NCBI GenBank assembly: GCA_007988745.1
Contig: BJUT01000028.1
Coordinates: 1-51,960, forward strand
Origin: Pseudoalteromonas atlantica
Lineage (GTDB): Bacteria > Pseudomonadota > Gammaproteobacteria > Enterobacterales > Alteromonadaceae
Length of the DNA stretch: 51,960 nt
Direction: 5' to 3'
Program-made: the position numbers and the translations under genes
In this document: positions 38,976-47,127 of the stretch, piece after piece
Layout: each line of letters starts with the position of its first letter
Position numbering within the stretch: the first letter of the stretch is position 1
The notes under the pieces: generated by a model
Seen by the model: the letters and a program-made list of their open reading frames with translations, nothing else
Databases searched by the model: none
What the model was told of the DNA's origin: nothing

Positions 38976-39761
38976 TTAAACCGTAGCCGGCTTGGCAAAT
39001 TGTTTACGGTTTACATAGTGGCTCATAATAATGGTAAATAAAGTTGAGCACACTGCAGCCGCTGCATATACCTGCCAAATCACAAATTCAAACTTAAGCG
39101 CGAGTGCAATCACAGCAAAAAACACACAGCCCCCTAACGAGCCAATAATGCCGCCGTTAAGCACCTTATACGCCGAGTATTTTTTATCACTTGCATGCGC
39201 AATACTGCCCATAACCGCCAAAATTACCGGAAAAGTAGAAAGTAACCCGCTCCACATTGCCCCTATTTTTGCCGATATAAACGTAACTAACATAATAAAG
39301 CAGCTGACCAGTAACATTTTTAGCGGCAGCTCCCACGCAGCGGTAAAAGGTTTGGCATCGGGCGCAAATTTTAACTTACTCGATGCCAGCGCAAGCACCA
39401 ATAAAGTACTGAGCGAGAGCACCGATGCAAAGGCAATATTCACCGGCAATAACAAGGTAAATGCACTAAAAGCGCACCATAGTGTTAATGCAGCAAACAG
39501 CGCTTTAACTACCCCGTATTTTGCAAGCATGGCAGCATAACAAAAACAAAATAAGCCTATACCGCTCATGCCATACAGCGACGCCACAGCCGAGTTACTG
39601 GCAAATAACTTACCTTGCTCAAGCGCAATAAAATACGAAATAGGGCCCGATGTAATAGGCAAGCCCGGAATAATACCGCTTACAAAACTGCCAAAGCGTT
39701 TTTGAGCAAAGTGAATAAATAATAAAAGTAATGGCGCAATGGTGAGTTTTAACAGCAACAT
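38976..39761 (-). CDS. polytopic membrane protein with internal repeat, unknown
   Basis: A 261-residue protein of about eight hydrophobic helices, not recognised. Two segments resemble each other: GSFVSGIIPGLPITSGPIS (about 24-42) and GAMWSGLLSTFPVILAVMGS (about 167-186), each followed by a helix starting with Gly-rich residues (YGMSGIGLFCF and NGGIIGSLGGC). This suggests two homologous halves, as in many small transporters. Convergent with the diguanylate cyclase gene; a short inverted repeat (38956-38962 / 38968-38974) lies between them. Substrate unknown. Confidence 0.6.
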   Translation of the reverse strand: MLLLKLTIAPLLLLFIHFAQKRFGSFVSGIIPGLPITSGPISYFIALEQGKLFASNSAVASLYGMSGIGLFCFCYAAMLAKYGVVKALFAALTLWCAFSAFTLLLPVNIAFASVLSLSTLLVLALASSKLKFAPDAKPFTAAWELPLKMLLVSCFIMLVTFISAKIGAMWSGLLSTFPVILAVMGSIAHASDKKYSAYKVLNGGIIGSLGGCVFFAVIALALKFEFVIWQVYAAAAVCSTLFTIIMSHYVNRKQFAKPATV

Positions 39762-39869
39762 AAATAACTATAAAGTATGAGAGTTGCGCGTTAGTCTACG
39801 TTTAAAATTCCGTACTGTAGAGTGAATAAATATCACTCATACGGTGTAATTATTTTCATCTATAGGTAC

Positions 39870-39895
39870 AAAAAAGGCCACTACAAAAGTGGCCT
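39870..39895 (-). terminator. intrinsic terminator of the VOC gene
   Basis: AGGCCACT (39875-39882) pairs with AGTGGCCT (39888-39895); on the minus strand a run of T follows (A at 39870-39874). Confidence 0.85.
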
Positions 39896-39914
39896 ATTCT
39901 TTAATAAATATTGC

Positions 39915-40334
39915 TTACGCTTTTTTAAATAAAACCTCAGGGTTTACCATGGTTTTCATTTCAAGCACGTTGCCGTTTGGATCTTCAATAAAAAAGGTTT
40001 CTTGTTCAAACTCATCACCAACAAAACGGCGATACGGTTTATCTAGGTATTCAAGCCCCGCATCTTCTATACGTTTTTTTAAACCGTTAAATTCATCTTC
40101 AGATAAATGAATACCAAAATGCGGTACCGCCACTGCGCCCATATCTACATCGTGGCGAACAGTGGGTAAGCGCTCTTCGCTTTGGTGTAAGGTGAGCTCA
40201 TTACCCCAAAAGTCTATGTCTACCCAGCGCCCTTCTTCGCTGTTCCCTGTTTTACAGCCAAGCACATCACAGTAAAACGTTTTCGCTACTTTTAAATCGC
40301 CAGCGGGTATAGCCAAGTGCAAACAGTTAGACAT
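39915..40334 (-). CDS. VOC family (glyoxalase-like) protein
   Basis: A 139-residue protein with two beta-alpha-beta-beta-beta modules. Motifs are CLHLAIPAGDLKVAKTFYCDVLG at the start (His6 a candidate metal ligand), HFGIHL in the middle and FFIEDPNGNVLEMK near the end with Glu as metal ligand. It could be a dioxygenase, glyoxalase or antibiotic-binding relative; sequence alone does not decide. It is a single gene with its own terminator. Confidence 0.8.
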   Translation of the reverse strand: MSNCLHLAIPAGDLKVAKTFYCDVLGCKTGNSEEGRWVDIDFWGNELTLHQSEERLPTVRHDVDMGAVAVPHFGIHLSEDEFNGLKKRIEDAGLEYLDKPYRRFVGDEFEQETFFIEDPNGNVLEMKTMVNPEVLFKKA

Positions 40335-40542
40335 AAATTACCTTTAATCTTTTAAATTTGTATATTAATAACCTCTATTATACATAAAATATAATTTATG
40401 AAACATTAACAGCCACAAATAAGCATAGTTAATACCAATCCAGCTTAAAAAGTAGCCTTAATAACATTTAACGCTAACACCCACATTTTATTTATTAGAG
40501 ATAGTTAGAAAGCGTAAAAGGATTAGTTTAAAATGCGCCACT

Positions 40543-40911
40543 ATGATTAAATTCTTATTTTTAAAGTTTATAACCTTCTTTTTAGGCTTTGTTGCCTGCT
40601 TTGCCATGCACACTACTTTTGCATTGCCTTTAGTTATTTCGGCGGCGCTTACAGGGCTAATTGGCTCGTTTATTCCTTTTCCTGCTCGGTTTAAAAATCA
40701 TCCCTATGCGGCTATTTACGCAGGTAGTTTTGCCGGTATGTGCTCTACATACTTAATTACAAGTTATTGGGAAATAGCCATAATTTCTGTTATTGGCGCC
40801 AGTTTATATGTGCTTACCATAAATATGTTTACCGGATTTGGCGGTAAGCTTGGCAGTGTTGCCTTTGCCAGCGTGGCTTTATTTATGTTGGCCAAAGGAA
40901 TGGTTTTATGA
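40543..40911 (+). CDS. small membrane protein, subunit 1 of an overlapping pair
   Basis: A 122-residue protein with four to five hydrophobic helices, unknown. Two conserved-looking spots are YAGSFAGMCSTYL (about 65-77) and FGGKLGSVAFASVALF (about 99-114), both echoed in the next gene. Its stop overlaps the next start (ATGA at 40908-40911), so the two are translationally coupled. A five-codon reading frame (40533-40550) overlaps its start codon. AAAAGG lies about 21 bases upstream, nearer to that mini-frame. Confidence 0.7.
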   Translation: MIKFLFLKFITFFLGFVACFAMHTTFALPLVISAALTGLIGSFIPFPARFKNHPYAAIYAGSFAGMCSTYLITSYWEIAIISVIGASLYVLTINMFTGFGGKLGSVAFASVALFMLAKGMVL

Positions 40912-41291
40912 ATTTAGAATACCCATTTATAGCCTTATTAGGTGCGTTTCTAACGTTTTACTTAGCCAAACATAATCGTTTTGACGGCATACGTGCATCG
41001 GCCTCGCTTTCTATTATTGCTTATTTACTATTAAGTGCTTTAAACCTAAACCCCGACTTATACTCAGTCGTGTTTTTTGGCGGCACGTTTATAGGCATGA
41101 GCGCCCCACACCGATTTGGTATTTATACCGTGGCCAGCTCATCTATTTTATTTTCGTTTTTATTTGAATACCTAGTACCAAAGCTTGATGGTTATGGCGG
41201 TGCCTTAGGTGTGAGTGCGTTTTTATCTATTTGTATTTGCCACATGTTTATTTTACTCGGAGCGCCAAGAAGTAAAAAGCCAAGCTCTTAA
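40908..41291 (+). CDS. small membrane protein, subunit 2 of an overlapping pair
   Basis: A 127-residue protein with four to five helices, unknown. FFGGTFIGMSAPHRFG and GYGGALGVSAFLSICICHMF align by eye with the YAGSFAGMCS and FGGKLGSVAF segments of the previous gene, suggesting a duplication giving a heteromeric complex. The N-terminal polar segment KHNRFDGIRASASLS and the short basic tail are likely cytoplasmic. Function unknown. Confidence 0.7.
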   Translation: MNLEYPFIALLGAFLTFYLAKHNRFDGIRASASLSIIAYLLLSALNLNPDLYSVVFFGGTFIGMSAPHRFGIYTVASSSILFSFLFEYLVPKLDGYGGALGVSAFLSICICHMFILLGAPRSKKPSS

Positions 41292-41457
41292 AAGCAAGCT
41301 AAAAACAGTAAGTAACTTGTTTATTTTATTGCTTAAAGTAAACGCAACATGAAAAAATTCATAGCTAGTTATGTTCCTTTTTTCTACAACTCTGTTAGAA
41401 TCCTCCGCGATCTTTATTTACCCTAAATAAAGACTAATCGTATATGGATTTATGAAT

Positions 41458-41940
41458 ATGAAAAAAATAATCGCAGTAGCAGCACTTTCTTTACTTCCTT
41501 TCTCTAATGCAATGGCTGACCAAGATATTGGTTGTGGCCTAGGCTCTATGTTATTTGCTGGTCAGCAAGGTAAAGGCGTTAAAATTTTAGGCGCTACAAC
41601 TAATGGTACTTCTGGTAACCAAACTTTCGGTATCACATTTGGTACTTTAGGTTGTGACGGTACTGGTACAGTTACTTCTTCTGAAAAAATCGCATTATTC
41701 ATCGATGGCAACATGGAGCAGCTTGCTCGTGATATGTCTCAAGGTGAAGGCGAAACTTTAGCAACACTTGCTGAGGTTTGGGGCGTTTCAGAACAAGATA
41801 AAGCAGCATTCAACAAGCTTGCTCAAGCACAGTTTTCTTCAGTATTTACTTCTGAGAACGTAACTTCACAAACAGTGTTAGAAAACCTAAACGCTGTTGT
41901 AGCAAGCGATGCACAACTAGCTTCTTATACTCTTTCTTAA
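41458..41940 (+). CDS. DUF3015 periplasmic protein
   Basis: A 160-residue exported protein with signal peptide MKKIIAVAALSLLPFSNAMA cleaved before Asp. The mature start QDIGCGLGSMLFAGQQG, the ATTNGTSGNQTFGITFGTLGCDG block with the second Cys, and the following helical domain are typical of DUF3015. The ATG at 41458 has GGA nine bases upstream; an in-frame ATG six bases earlier is possible. A strong terminator follows, then a DUF4105 gene; the two families often occur together. Function unknown. Confidence 0.85.
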   Translation: MKKIIAVAALSLLPFSNAMADQDIGCGLGSMLFAGQQGKGVKILGATTNGTSGNQTFGITFGTLGCDGTGTVTSSEKIALFIDGNMEQLARDMSQGEGETLATLAEVWGVSEQDKAAFNKLAQAQFSSVFTSENVTSQTVLENLNAVVASDAQLASYTLS

Positions 41941-41973
41941 TCAGCTAAATTAGCCGGTTTTATATGTATAAAT

Positions 41974-42006
41974 AAAGCCGCTAGAGTATCCTCTAGCGGC
42001 TTTTTT
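41974..42006 (+). terminator. intrinsic terminator or attenuator before DUF4105 gene
   Basis: AAAGCCGCTAGAG (41974-41986) pairs with CTCTAGCGGCTTT (41991-42003) around TATC, followed by T residues to 42006. The next start codon is only 15 bases later and no other promoter fits, so it may act by attenuating read-through into the DUF4105 gene. Confidence 0.85.
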
Positions 42007-42020
42007 ATGATTTAGTGATT

Positions 42021-43853
42021 ATGAAAAAAATATTATTTACCTTGCTAGCCATACTTTTTAGTACGCATTCACATGCTAAAAGTATTGAAAAAAGTACCTT
42101 AGCCACACACCCTTATTGGCTTAAACTGGGCCACTACCGCAATACCACATTAGGTAGCTTTAAAAGCGAAGTAGATAGCGCCGAGTTTTTTTTATCGCCT
42201 ACAGGTAAAACCAGCCCAGTAGATGAGCTAAATGCCACCATTAGCGCATTTAATGCCAATAAAAGCAGTCAACAAAAATACAGCTGCCAATTTCCAGCTC
42301 GCTACACATGGCTAAAATCAAAAATTAAAAACAATTGGCCTGCTCTTGATTGCGCTGAGCTTAAGGCCTGGCAACAAGTCATTAATCCTAAAGGAGTTAC
42401 GCTTGTATTCCCTACTGCATTTATGAACAGCCCTTCTTCTATGTTTGGGCACACTTTGCTGCGCATCGATGCTAAAGATCAAACCCGTAGTAAAGAGCTG
42501 ATTGCCTTTGCTGTAAACTTTGCGGCAGAACCTGATGGCTCAGATAACGCTGCTATGTACGCATTAAAAGGCCTTATTGGTAGCTACCCGGGTAAGTTTT
42601 CGCTTATGCCGTATTATAAAAAAGTACGCGAATATAATGATTTAGAATCACGCGATATTTGGGAATACAAACTCAACTTAACCGAGCAACAAGTTGAGCT
42701 GGTATTACTGCATTTGTGGGAGCTACAAAACGCCACTTTTGATTATTTTTTTATAGACGAAAATTGCTCCTATCAGTTACTCGCGTTACTGCAATTAGCA
42801 AATGAGGAGCTTAACTTAACCTCACAATTTAATATGCAGGCTATTCCTTCAGACACTGTTGCCGTGTTAAGGGATAACAATTTACTGCAAACGCCAAATT
42901 ATCGTCCCGCCTTTGGCACTAAGTTATTCCACTATTCAACGCAATTAAGTGACCAACAACTAAGTGATGCCAGAGCCCTTATGCAAGGCAAGCCATTAAA
43001 TACACGTAATTACTCACAGCAAGAACTTGTTGCCATATTAGAAATGGCGTACGAATGGTTAAATTTTGAATTTTACGACAAAGCACTTAACCGTGAGGAA
43101 ATAGCCCCTCGTCTTACTAAGTTACTTTTAATGCGCAGTAAGTATGCGGTTCCTTCACCTTTGTCTAAGCCGGCAAAGCCTAAAGCGTCACCAGAGCAAG
43201 GCCATGGCTCTTCAAGGCTAACGGCTAAAAGAGTGCAAAATAATAACCAGCAAAACACCACCAATGTAGCTTATCGCCTTGCTTATCATGATTTACTAGA
43301 CAGACCCGCAGGCTTTATACCCGGTGCACAAATTAGCTTTTTTGACTTATCAGCCAACCTATCAGATAGCGGGAATAGCCATATTGAGCACTTTTACTTA
43401 CTTGATGCTATGTCGCTTGCCCCCGATAACCGTGTATTTGATAGCTGGTCGTGGAATATAAAAATGGGCTTTGATAGGCAACCAAGCCCAAACAAACGCT
43501 CTGGCCGTTTTTTTACCAAGGGTGGATACGGTAAATCTTATGGCAATCCAAACAGTGTGCATGGCTACATTTTGGGACAGTTTGAGCTAAATACTGGAGA
43601 TATTACTAACCAGCTCAGCGTTGGATTAGGCAGTGAGGCGGGCGTTATTTGGCAAGTAAATAACAATCACAAACTAGCCCTTACAGGTAATATGTTTTGG
43701 CTAAGCGATAATAATGCTAATAACCACAGCGAAGCTGCCCTAACTTGGAGCTACGCGCTGTCGCGTAATATAGCGCTTCGCAGCCAAATAAAGCACGAAA
43801 AATGGCACAGCTATAATACTGCGGCTAGTTTTGCAGTGCAGTTTTACTTTTAA
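42021..43853 (+). CDS. DUF4105 domain envelope protein
   Basis: A 610-residue protein with a signal peptide (MKKILFTLLAILFSTHSHAK). The DUF4105 core carries FMNSPSSMFGHTLLRID, YYKKVREYNDLESRDIWEY and YFFIDENCSYQLLALL, and the C-terminal third reads as alternating beta strands ending in AASFAVQFYF, like an outer-membrane beta barrel ending in Phe. The ATG at 42021 is preferred over a GTG at 42015; no clear ribosome binding site is present, since the region is a terminator. Probable outer-membrane protein; function unknown. Confidence 0.85.
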   Translation: MKKILFTLLAILFSTHSHAKSIEKSTLATHPYWLKLGHYRNTTLGSFKSEVDSAEFFLSPTGKTSPVDELNATISAFNANKSSQQKYSCQFPARYTWLKSKIKNNWPALDCAELKAWQQVINPKGVTLVFPTAFMNSPSSMFGHTLLRIDAKDQTRSKELIAFAVNFAAEPDGSDNAAMYALKGLIGSYPGKFSLMPYYKKVREYNDLESRDIWEYKLNLTEQQVELVLLHLWELQNATFDYFFIDENCSYQLLALLQLANEELNLTSQFNMQAIPSDTVAVLRDNNLLQTPNYRPAFGTKLFHYSTQLSDQQLSDARALMQGKPLNTRNYSQQELVAILEMAYEWLNFEFYDKALNREEIAPRLTKLLLMRSKYAVPSPLSKPAKPKASPEQGHGSSRLTAKRVQNNNQQNTTNVAYRLAYHDLLDRPAGFIPGAQISFFDLSANLSDSGNSHIEHFYLLDAMSLAPDNRVFDSWSWNIKMGFDRQPSPNKRSGRFFTKGGYGKSYGNPNSVHGYILGQFELNTGDITNQLSVGLGSEAGVIWQVNNNHKLALTGNMFWLSDNNANNHSEAALTWSYALSRNIALRSQIKHEKWHSYNTAASFAVQFYF

Positions 43854-43858
43854 GTCTG

Positions 43859-44680
43859 TTATTTAACTTTAACGCTACTGGTTGGGTAGCCAAATAGCAC
43901 TTTGCATTTAGCTTTTAATCCTTTCGCCGTATAGGTACTTTTTAATAAATGAGCCCACTGATGAAACGTTATTATTAGTGGGTTATTACTATTTAGCTGC
44001 CCTACTATGCCGTATTTACAGGGCTGATTTTTGTCTTCTTCTACAAATGTGCCAAATAATTTATCCCAAATAATAAGCACACCGGCAAAGTTTTTATCAA
44101 GGTAGCGTTTATTAATTGCATGATGAACCCTGTGGTGCGATGGCGTATTAAATACGCTTTCAAACCAGCCTAACTTAGCCACTATTTGCGTGTGCACAAA
44201 AAATTGATATGCCAAATTAAGTGCCACTACGCTAAATACGGTTAAAGGGTCAAAGCCTAGCAGTATCATAGGTAGCCAAAATACCCACATGCCGGCTACT
44301 GGGTACATTATGCTTTGCCTAAACGCAGTGGTAAAATTCATTTTAGTGGAGCTGTGGTGCACCACATGCGCAGCCCACAACCAATGAATATGATGCGACG
44401 CACGATGAAACCAATAGTACAAAAAATCTTGCAGTAAAAATGCAAAAGCAACGCTTAATACACTCAGCTTTATATCAAATAAGCGGTACTCGTAAAGCAT
44501 GTAAAAAAATGGCATAAGTAGCAGCAGTGCCATTGCATCTGCGCCTTGGTGCAACAAGGCTAAAACGGTGTTTGCTAGGCTGTCTTTTATATTGTAATAG
44601 CGCTTAAATTTTACAAATTCAAAGCATACAAACACTAAAAATACAGGGCTTAGGGCAAGTAAAATAATTTCTGAGTTCAT
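43859..44680 (-). CDS. sterol desaturase / fatty acid hydroxylase family membrane protein
   Basis: Di-iron membrane hydroxylase, 273 residues with four or more helices. The three histidine boxes are present: HRASHH, HVVHH and HHRVHH. Such enzymes act on lipids (fatty acids, sterols, ether lipids or carotenoids); the substrate here is unknown. It overlaps the SRPBCC gene by four bases (ATGA), so the two are co-translated, and the pair is divergent from an AraC-type regulator. Convergent with the DUF4105 gene, five bases apart. Confidence 0.88.
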   Translation of the reverse strand: MNSEIILLALSPVFLVFVCFEFVKFKRYYNIKDSLANTVLALLHQGADAMALLLLMPFFYMLYEYRLFDIKLSVLSVAFAFLLQDFLYYWFHRASHHIHWLWAAHVVHHSSTKMNFTTAFRQSIMYPVAGMWVFWLPMILLGFDPLTVFSVVALNLAYQFFVHTQIVAKLGWFESVFNTPSHHRVHHAINKRYLDKNFAGVLIIWDKLFGTFVEEDKNQPCKYGIVGQLNSNNPLIITFHQWAHLLKSTYTAKGLKAKCKVLFGYPTSSVKVK

Positions 44681-45123
44681 ACTTTGCCCACCATAAAGTA
44701 ATGCTGCAGTTTATTTAATGCCTGGGTTATATCTTTACTAATTAGGTGTTTTAGCAAAGCATTTGGCAGCCACCACGGCGCTTTGCAGCGTATACAATAA
44801 TTAAGCTCGGTAGTGATACTTTTAGCCCCTGTATTAGCAACTAAATAAATATCACCTTGATGGTGCGCCACAGGCTTATTACCTTCTATTCGATAGCAAA
44901 TGTGGCTGGGGTTAGCCATTATTATACGCTCATTAAACGTGGCATTTGCCATTTTTACTTGCCTAATAGCGCCTTTACCGCCTTTTAGCTCACCGCTATT
45001 TGCTGTTTTTATTAGCTCAAACTTGGCATTAAAAAAGCGATCTAACTGCTGATGATCCAACAAGGTGGTTATTATTTGCAAAGGATCTGCATTAAGCGTT
45101 TGTTTGATTGATATAAAGATCAT
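44677..45123 (-). CDS. SRPBCC (START-like) family protein
   Basis: A 148-residue soluble protein of the SRPBCC ligand-binding fold, recognised from a helix-grip pattern: ITTLLDHQQLDRFFNAKFE at the start, the strands GGKGAIRQVKMANATFNERI and CYRIEGNKPVAHHQGDIYLV, and a long C-terminal helix. It probably binds a hydrophobic molecule. First gene of the pair with the lipid hydroxylase, suggesting that it presents or transfers the substrate; this is inference. Confidence 0.65.
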   Translation of the reverse strand: MIFISIKQTLNADPLQIITTLLDHQQLDRFFNAKFELIKTANSGELKGGKGAIRQVKMANATFNERIIMANPSHICYRIEGNKPVAHHQGDIYLVANTGAKSITTELNYCIRCKAPWWLPNALLKHLISKDITQALNKLQHYFMVGKV

Positions 45124-45220
45124 TGTTTACAGCGAAGATAATTACTCATGTAACTAGCATATAAAAATTGAACATGGCAAGCTTGCTCATACACGACCAT
45201 TTTTTAGCTTTAGACGACAA

Positions 45221-46216
45221 ATGCATACACTGGCTGATCATTACTTTTCGAGCATTTTAGATTACTTGCAAACCCAAGATATTGATTCTAATACGGCTCT
45301 TAAGGCAATCGGGTTTACTGAATTTAGTCGCCAGCATAGTCAGCAATTAGCACCCCGTATTAGTTTACAAAGTTACAATGCGCTGCTTGTGTATGGCCAA
45401 AAAGCGCTAAACGATCCGCTGTTTGGTTTTACTTTAGGTATGCACATTCGCCCCGCAGATTACGGTATATTGGGCTATTTAATAGAATCGAGCGATACCC
45501 TAAGTAGCGCTATAAAGGCACTGTTAAATTACGACAGCTTAGTGGCAGATATTGGTAAAGCGCAGTTTTTACAAACTGCAGACACCGCTACGGTGCGCTG
45601 GCATGCTCATCCTCATTGTAATGAACAAGTAGTATTACGAAACATGACTGCGTGGGTAAGCGTTATTCGCCAATTAATAAACGCATCGCTTTGCCCAAGC
45701 AGTATCAGCTTTATACATAATTGGCCTAAAAGGCACACACAACAGTTAGAGGCCTGGTTTAAATGCCCCGTTATAAGCGGCGCAGCGCATAACCAAATAA
45801 ACTTTCCGAGCAGTTATTTAAACCTTACCTTTAAAACCGACAACGCCATTGTAAATGCTACATTTAAGCAGCTTTCACAACAGCAGCTATCGCGTTTTAA
45901 AAGTCAGCAGTACTTAACAGAAAAAGTTAAACAGCTACTTATTGCAAAAACAACATTACAAAATTGCCAGCTTATTGCAGTTGCAAGCGCACTAAACGTA
46001 ACACCGCGCACGCTACAGCGACATTTAAAAAAACAACATGTAACCTTTGCGCAATTGCTCGAACAAGAAAGAAAAAACCGCTCCCACACGTTAATTGGCA
46101 CGCTGCCACTTAGCGAACTAGCTAACCTGTTAGGCTTTAAAGATCAGAGCTCGTTTAATCGTGCTTTTTTACGATGGCACCATTGCACACCCACACAATT
46201 TTTAAAACGTAAATGA
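45221..46216 (+). CDS. AraC family regulator, OruR/ArgR type
   Basis: A 331-residue regulator with the N-terminal ligand domain of the PF12625 type (from about 20 to 190; ADYGILGYLIESSDTLSSAI is a marker) and a C-terminal AraC DNA-binding domain (VTPRTLQRHLKKQ, LANLLGFKDQSSFNRAF, TPTQFLK). Divergent from the SRPBCC-hydroxylase pair with a 97-base gap, so a likely regulator of them. Relatives respond to amino acids or lipid-type signals; the inducer here is not visible. Confidence 0.85.
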   Translation: MHTLADHYFSSILDYLQTQDIDSNTALKAIGFTEFSRQHSQQLAPRISLQSYNALLVYGQKALNDPLFGFTLGMHIRPADYGILGYLIESSDTLSSAIKALLNYDSLVADIGKAQFLQTADTATVRWHAHPHCNEQVVLRNMTAWVSVIRQLINASLCPSSISFIHNWPKRHTQQLEAWFKCPVISGAAHNQINFPSSYLNLTFKTDNAIVNATFKQLSQQQLSRFKSQQYLTEKVKQLLIAKTTLQNCQLIAVASALNVTPRTLQRHLKKQHVTFAQLLEQERKNRSHTLIGTLPLSELANLLGFKDQSSFNRAFLRWHHCTPTQFLKRK

Positions 46217-46301
46217 ACCGCAGTGTTATTCACATTAAATAAACATTTATGGTATACCTTTTAATCAACACTCTTTAAACTAGAGCGCATAATAATTAAA
46301 A

Positions 46302-47081
46302 ATGTGGGTTAAATTTGTGCGTGTAGTATTAAGTATTTGTGTGTTTATGCTTTATAGCGCCATGTGCAACGCACAGACCATTACCTTTGTAGCAGAAGAT
46401 CTCCCACCTTATCATTTTATAAATGAAAATAACGAACCCGACGGCGCATTAGTCGATTTAGCCAAAGCCACCATTAAGCACACAAAGCTATCCGCCAAGT
46501 TTGAAATAATTCCTATGGCGCGTATTTTTACAATGCTTAAAAACAACCCAAATGCAATTGCGTTGTCTCTTTTAAAAACCCCCATTAGAGCAAGGCAATA
46601 CACCTGGCTCGGTGAATCATACTTTGCCGATGCTTATTTAGTTAGCTTAAAAAACCGTACTGATGAAGTTACCCACCTTAATCACGCAAAATTTTACCAA
46701 GTGGCCACAATACGTGGCTATTCAAGTGCCACCTATTTAAAAAACGCCGGTTTTACCGAAGACAAAAACCTTGTTCTTGTAAGCTACTATCAGCAACTGT
46801 GGCAAATGCTTTATAAAAAACGCATTGACTTTGTACTAACCAATACACTTACATTAAATAACGAGCTAAAGCACTCAGGCCTAAATCCCAATTTAATAAC
46901 TAAGCGAATTCATTTAACCGACTACCCTTCAAAATTATATTTTAGTGCCAACAAAACCGTAGATAAACACACCGCAAGCGCTATTAGCCATGCACTTAAC
47001 ACGCTAAAAGAAAACGGCGAATATCAGGCTATTTTAACCAAGTGGCAACTACCGCTTCCGGCTACTGCCAACAAGTTGTAA
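46302..47081 (+). CDS. periplasmic solute-binding-like protein
   Basis: A 259-residue protein with a signal peptide (MWVKFVRVVLSICVFMLYSA) and the type II binding fold of bacterial extracellular solute-binding protein family 3: FVAEDLPPYHFINENNEPDGALVDL at the start, RARQYTWLGESYFAD, and KENGEYQAILTKWQLP at the end. No ABC transporter genes are near, so it may act alone, for example as an envelope sensor partner; ligand unknown. Forward to an alpha/beta hydrolase, 46 bases on. Confidence 0.78.
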   Translation: MWVKFVRVVLSICVFMLYSAMCNAQTITFVAEDLPPYHFINENNEPDGALVDLAKATIKHTKLSAKFEIIPMARIFTMLKNNPNAIALSLLKTPIRARQYTWLGESYFADAYLVSLKNRTDEVTHLNHAKFYQVATIRGYSSATYLKNAGFTEDKNLVLVSYYQQLWQMLYKKRIDFVLTNTLTLNNELKHSGLNPNLITKRIHLTDYPSKLYFSANKTVDKHTASAISHALNTLKENGEYQAILTKWQLPLPATANKL

Positions 47082-47127
47082 TAAACAGGGTCTATAATTT
47101 TAGCAACGCAAACACTGCTAGTTGGCT

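Noticed and set aside
39031..39540. 169-codon plus-strand reading frame
   Set aside because: Antisense to the polytopic membrane protein gene at 38976-39761, which has the helix pattern of a real protein; no independent support.
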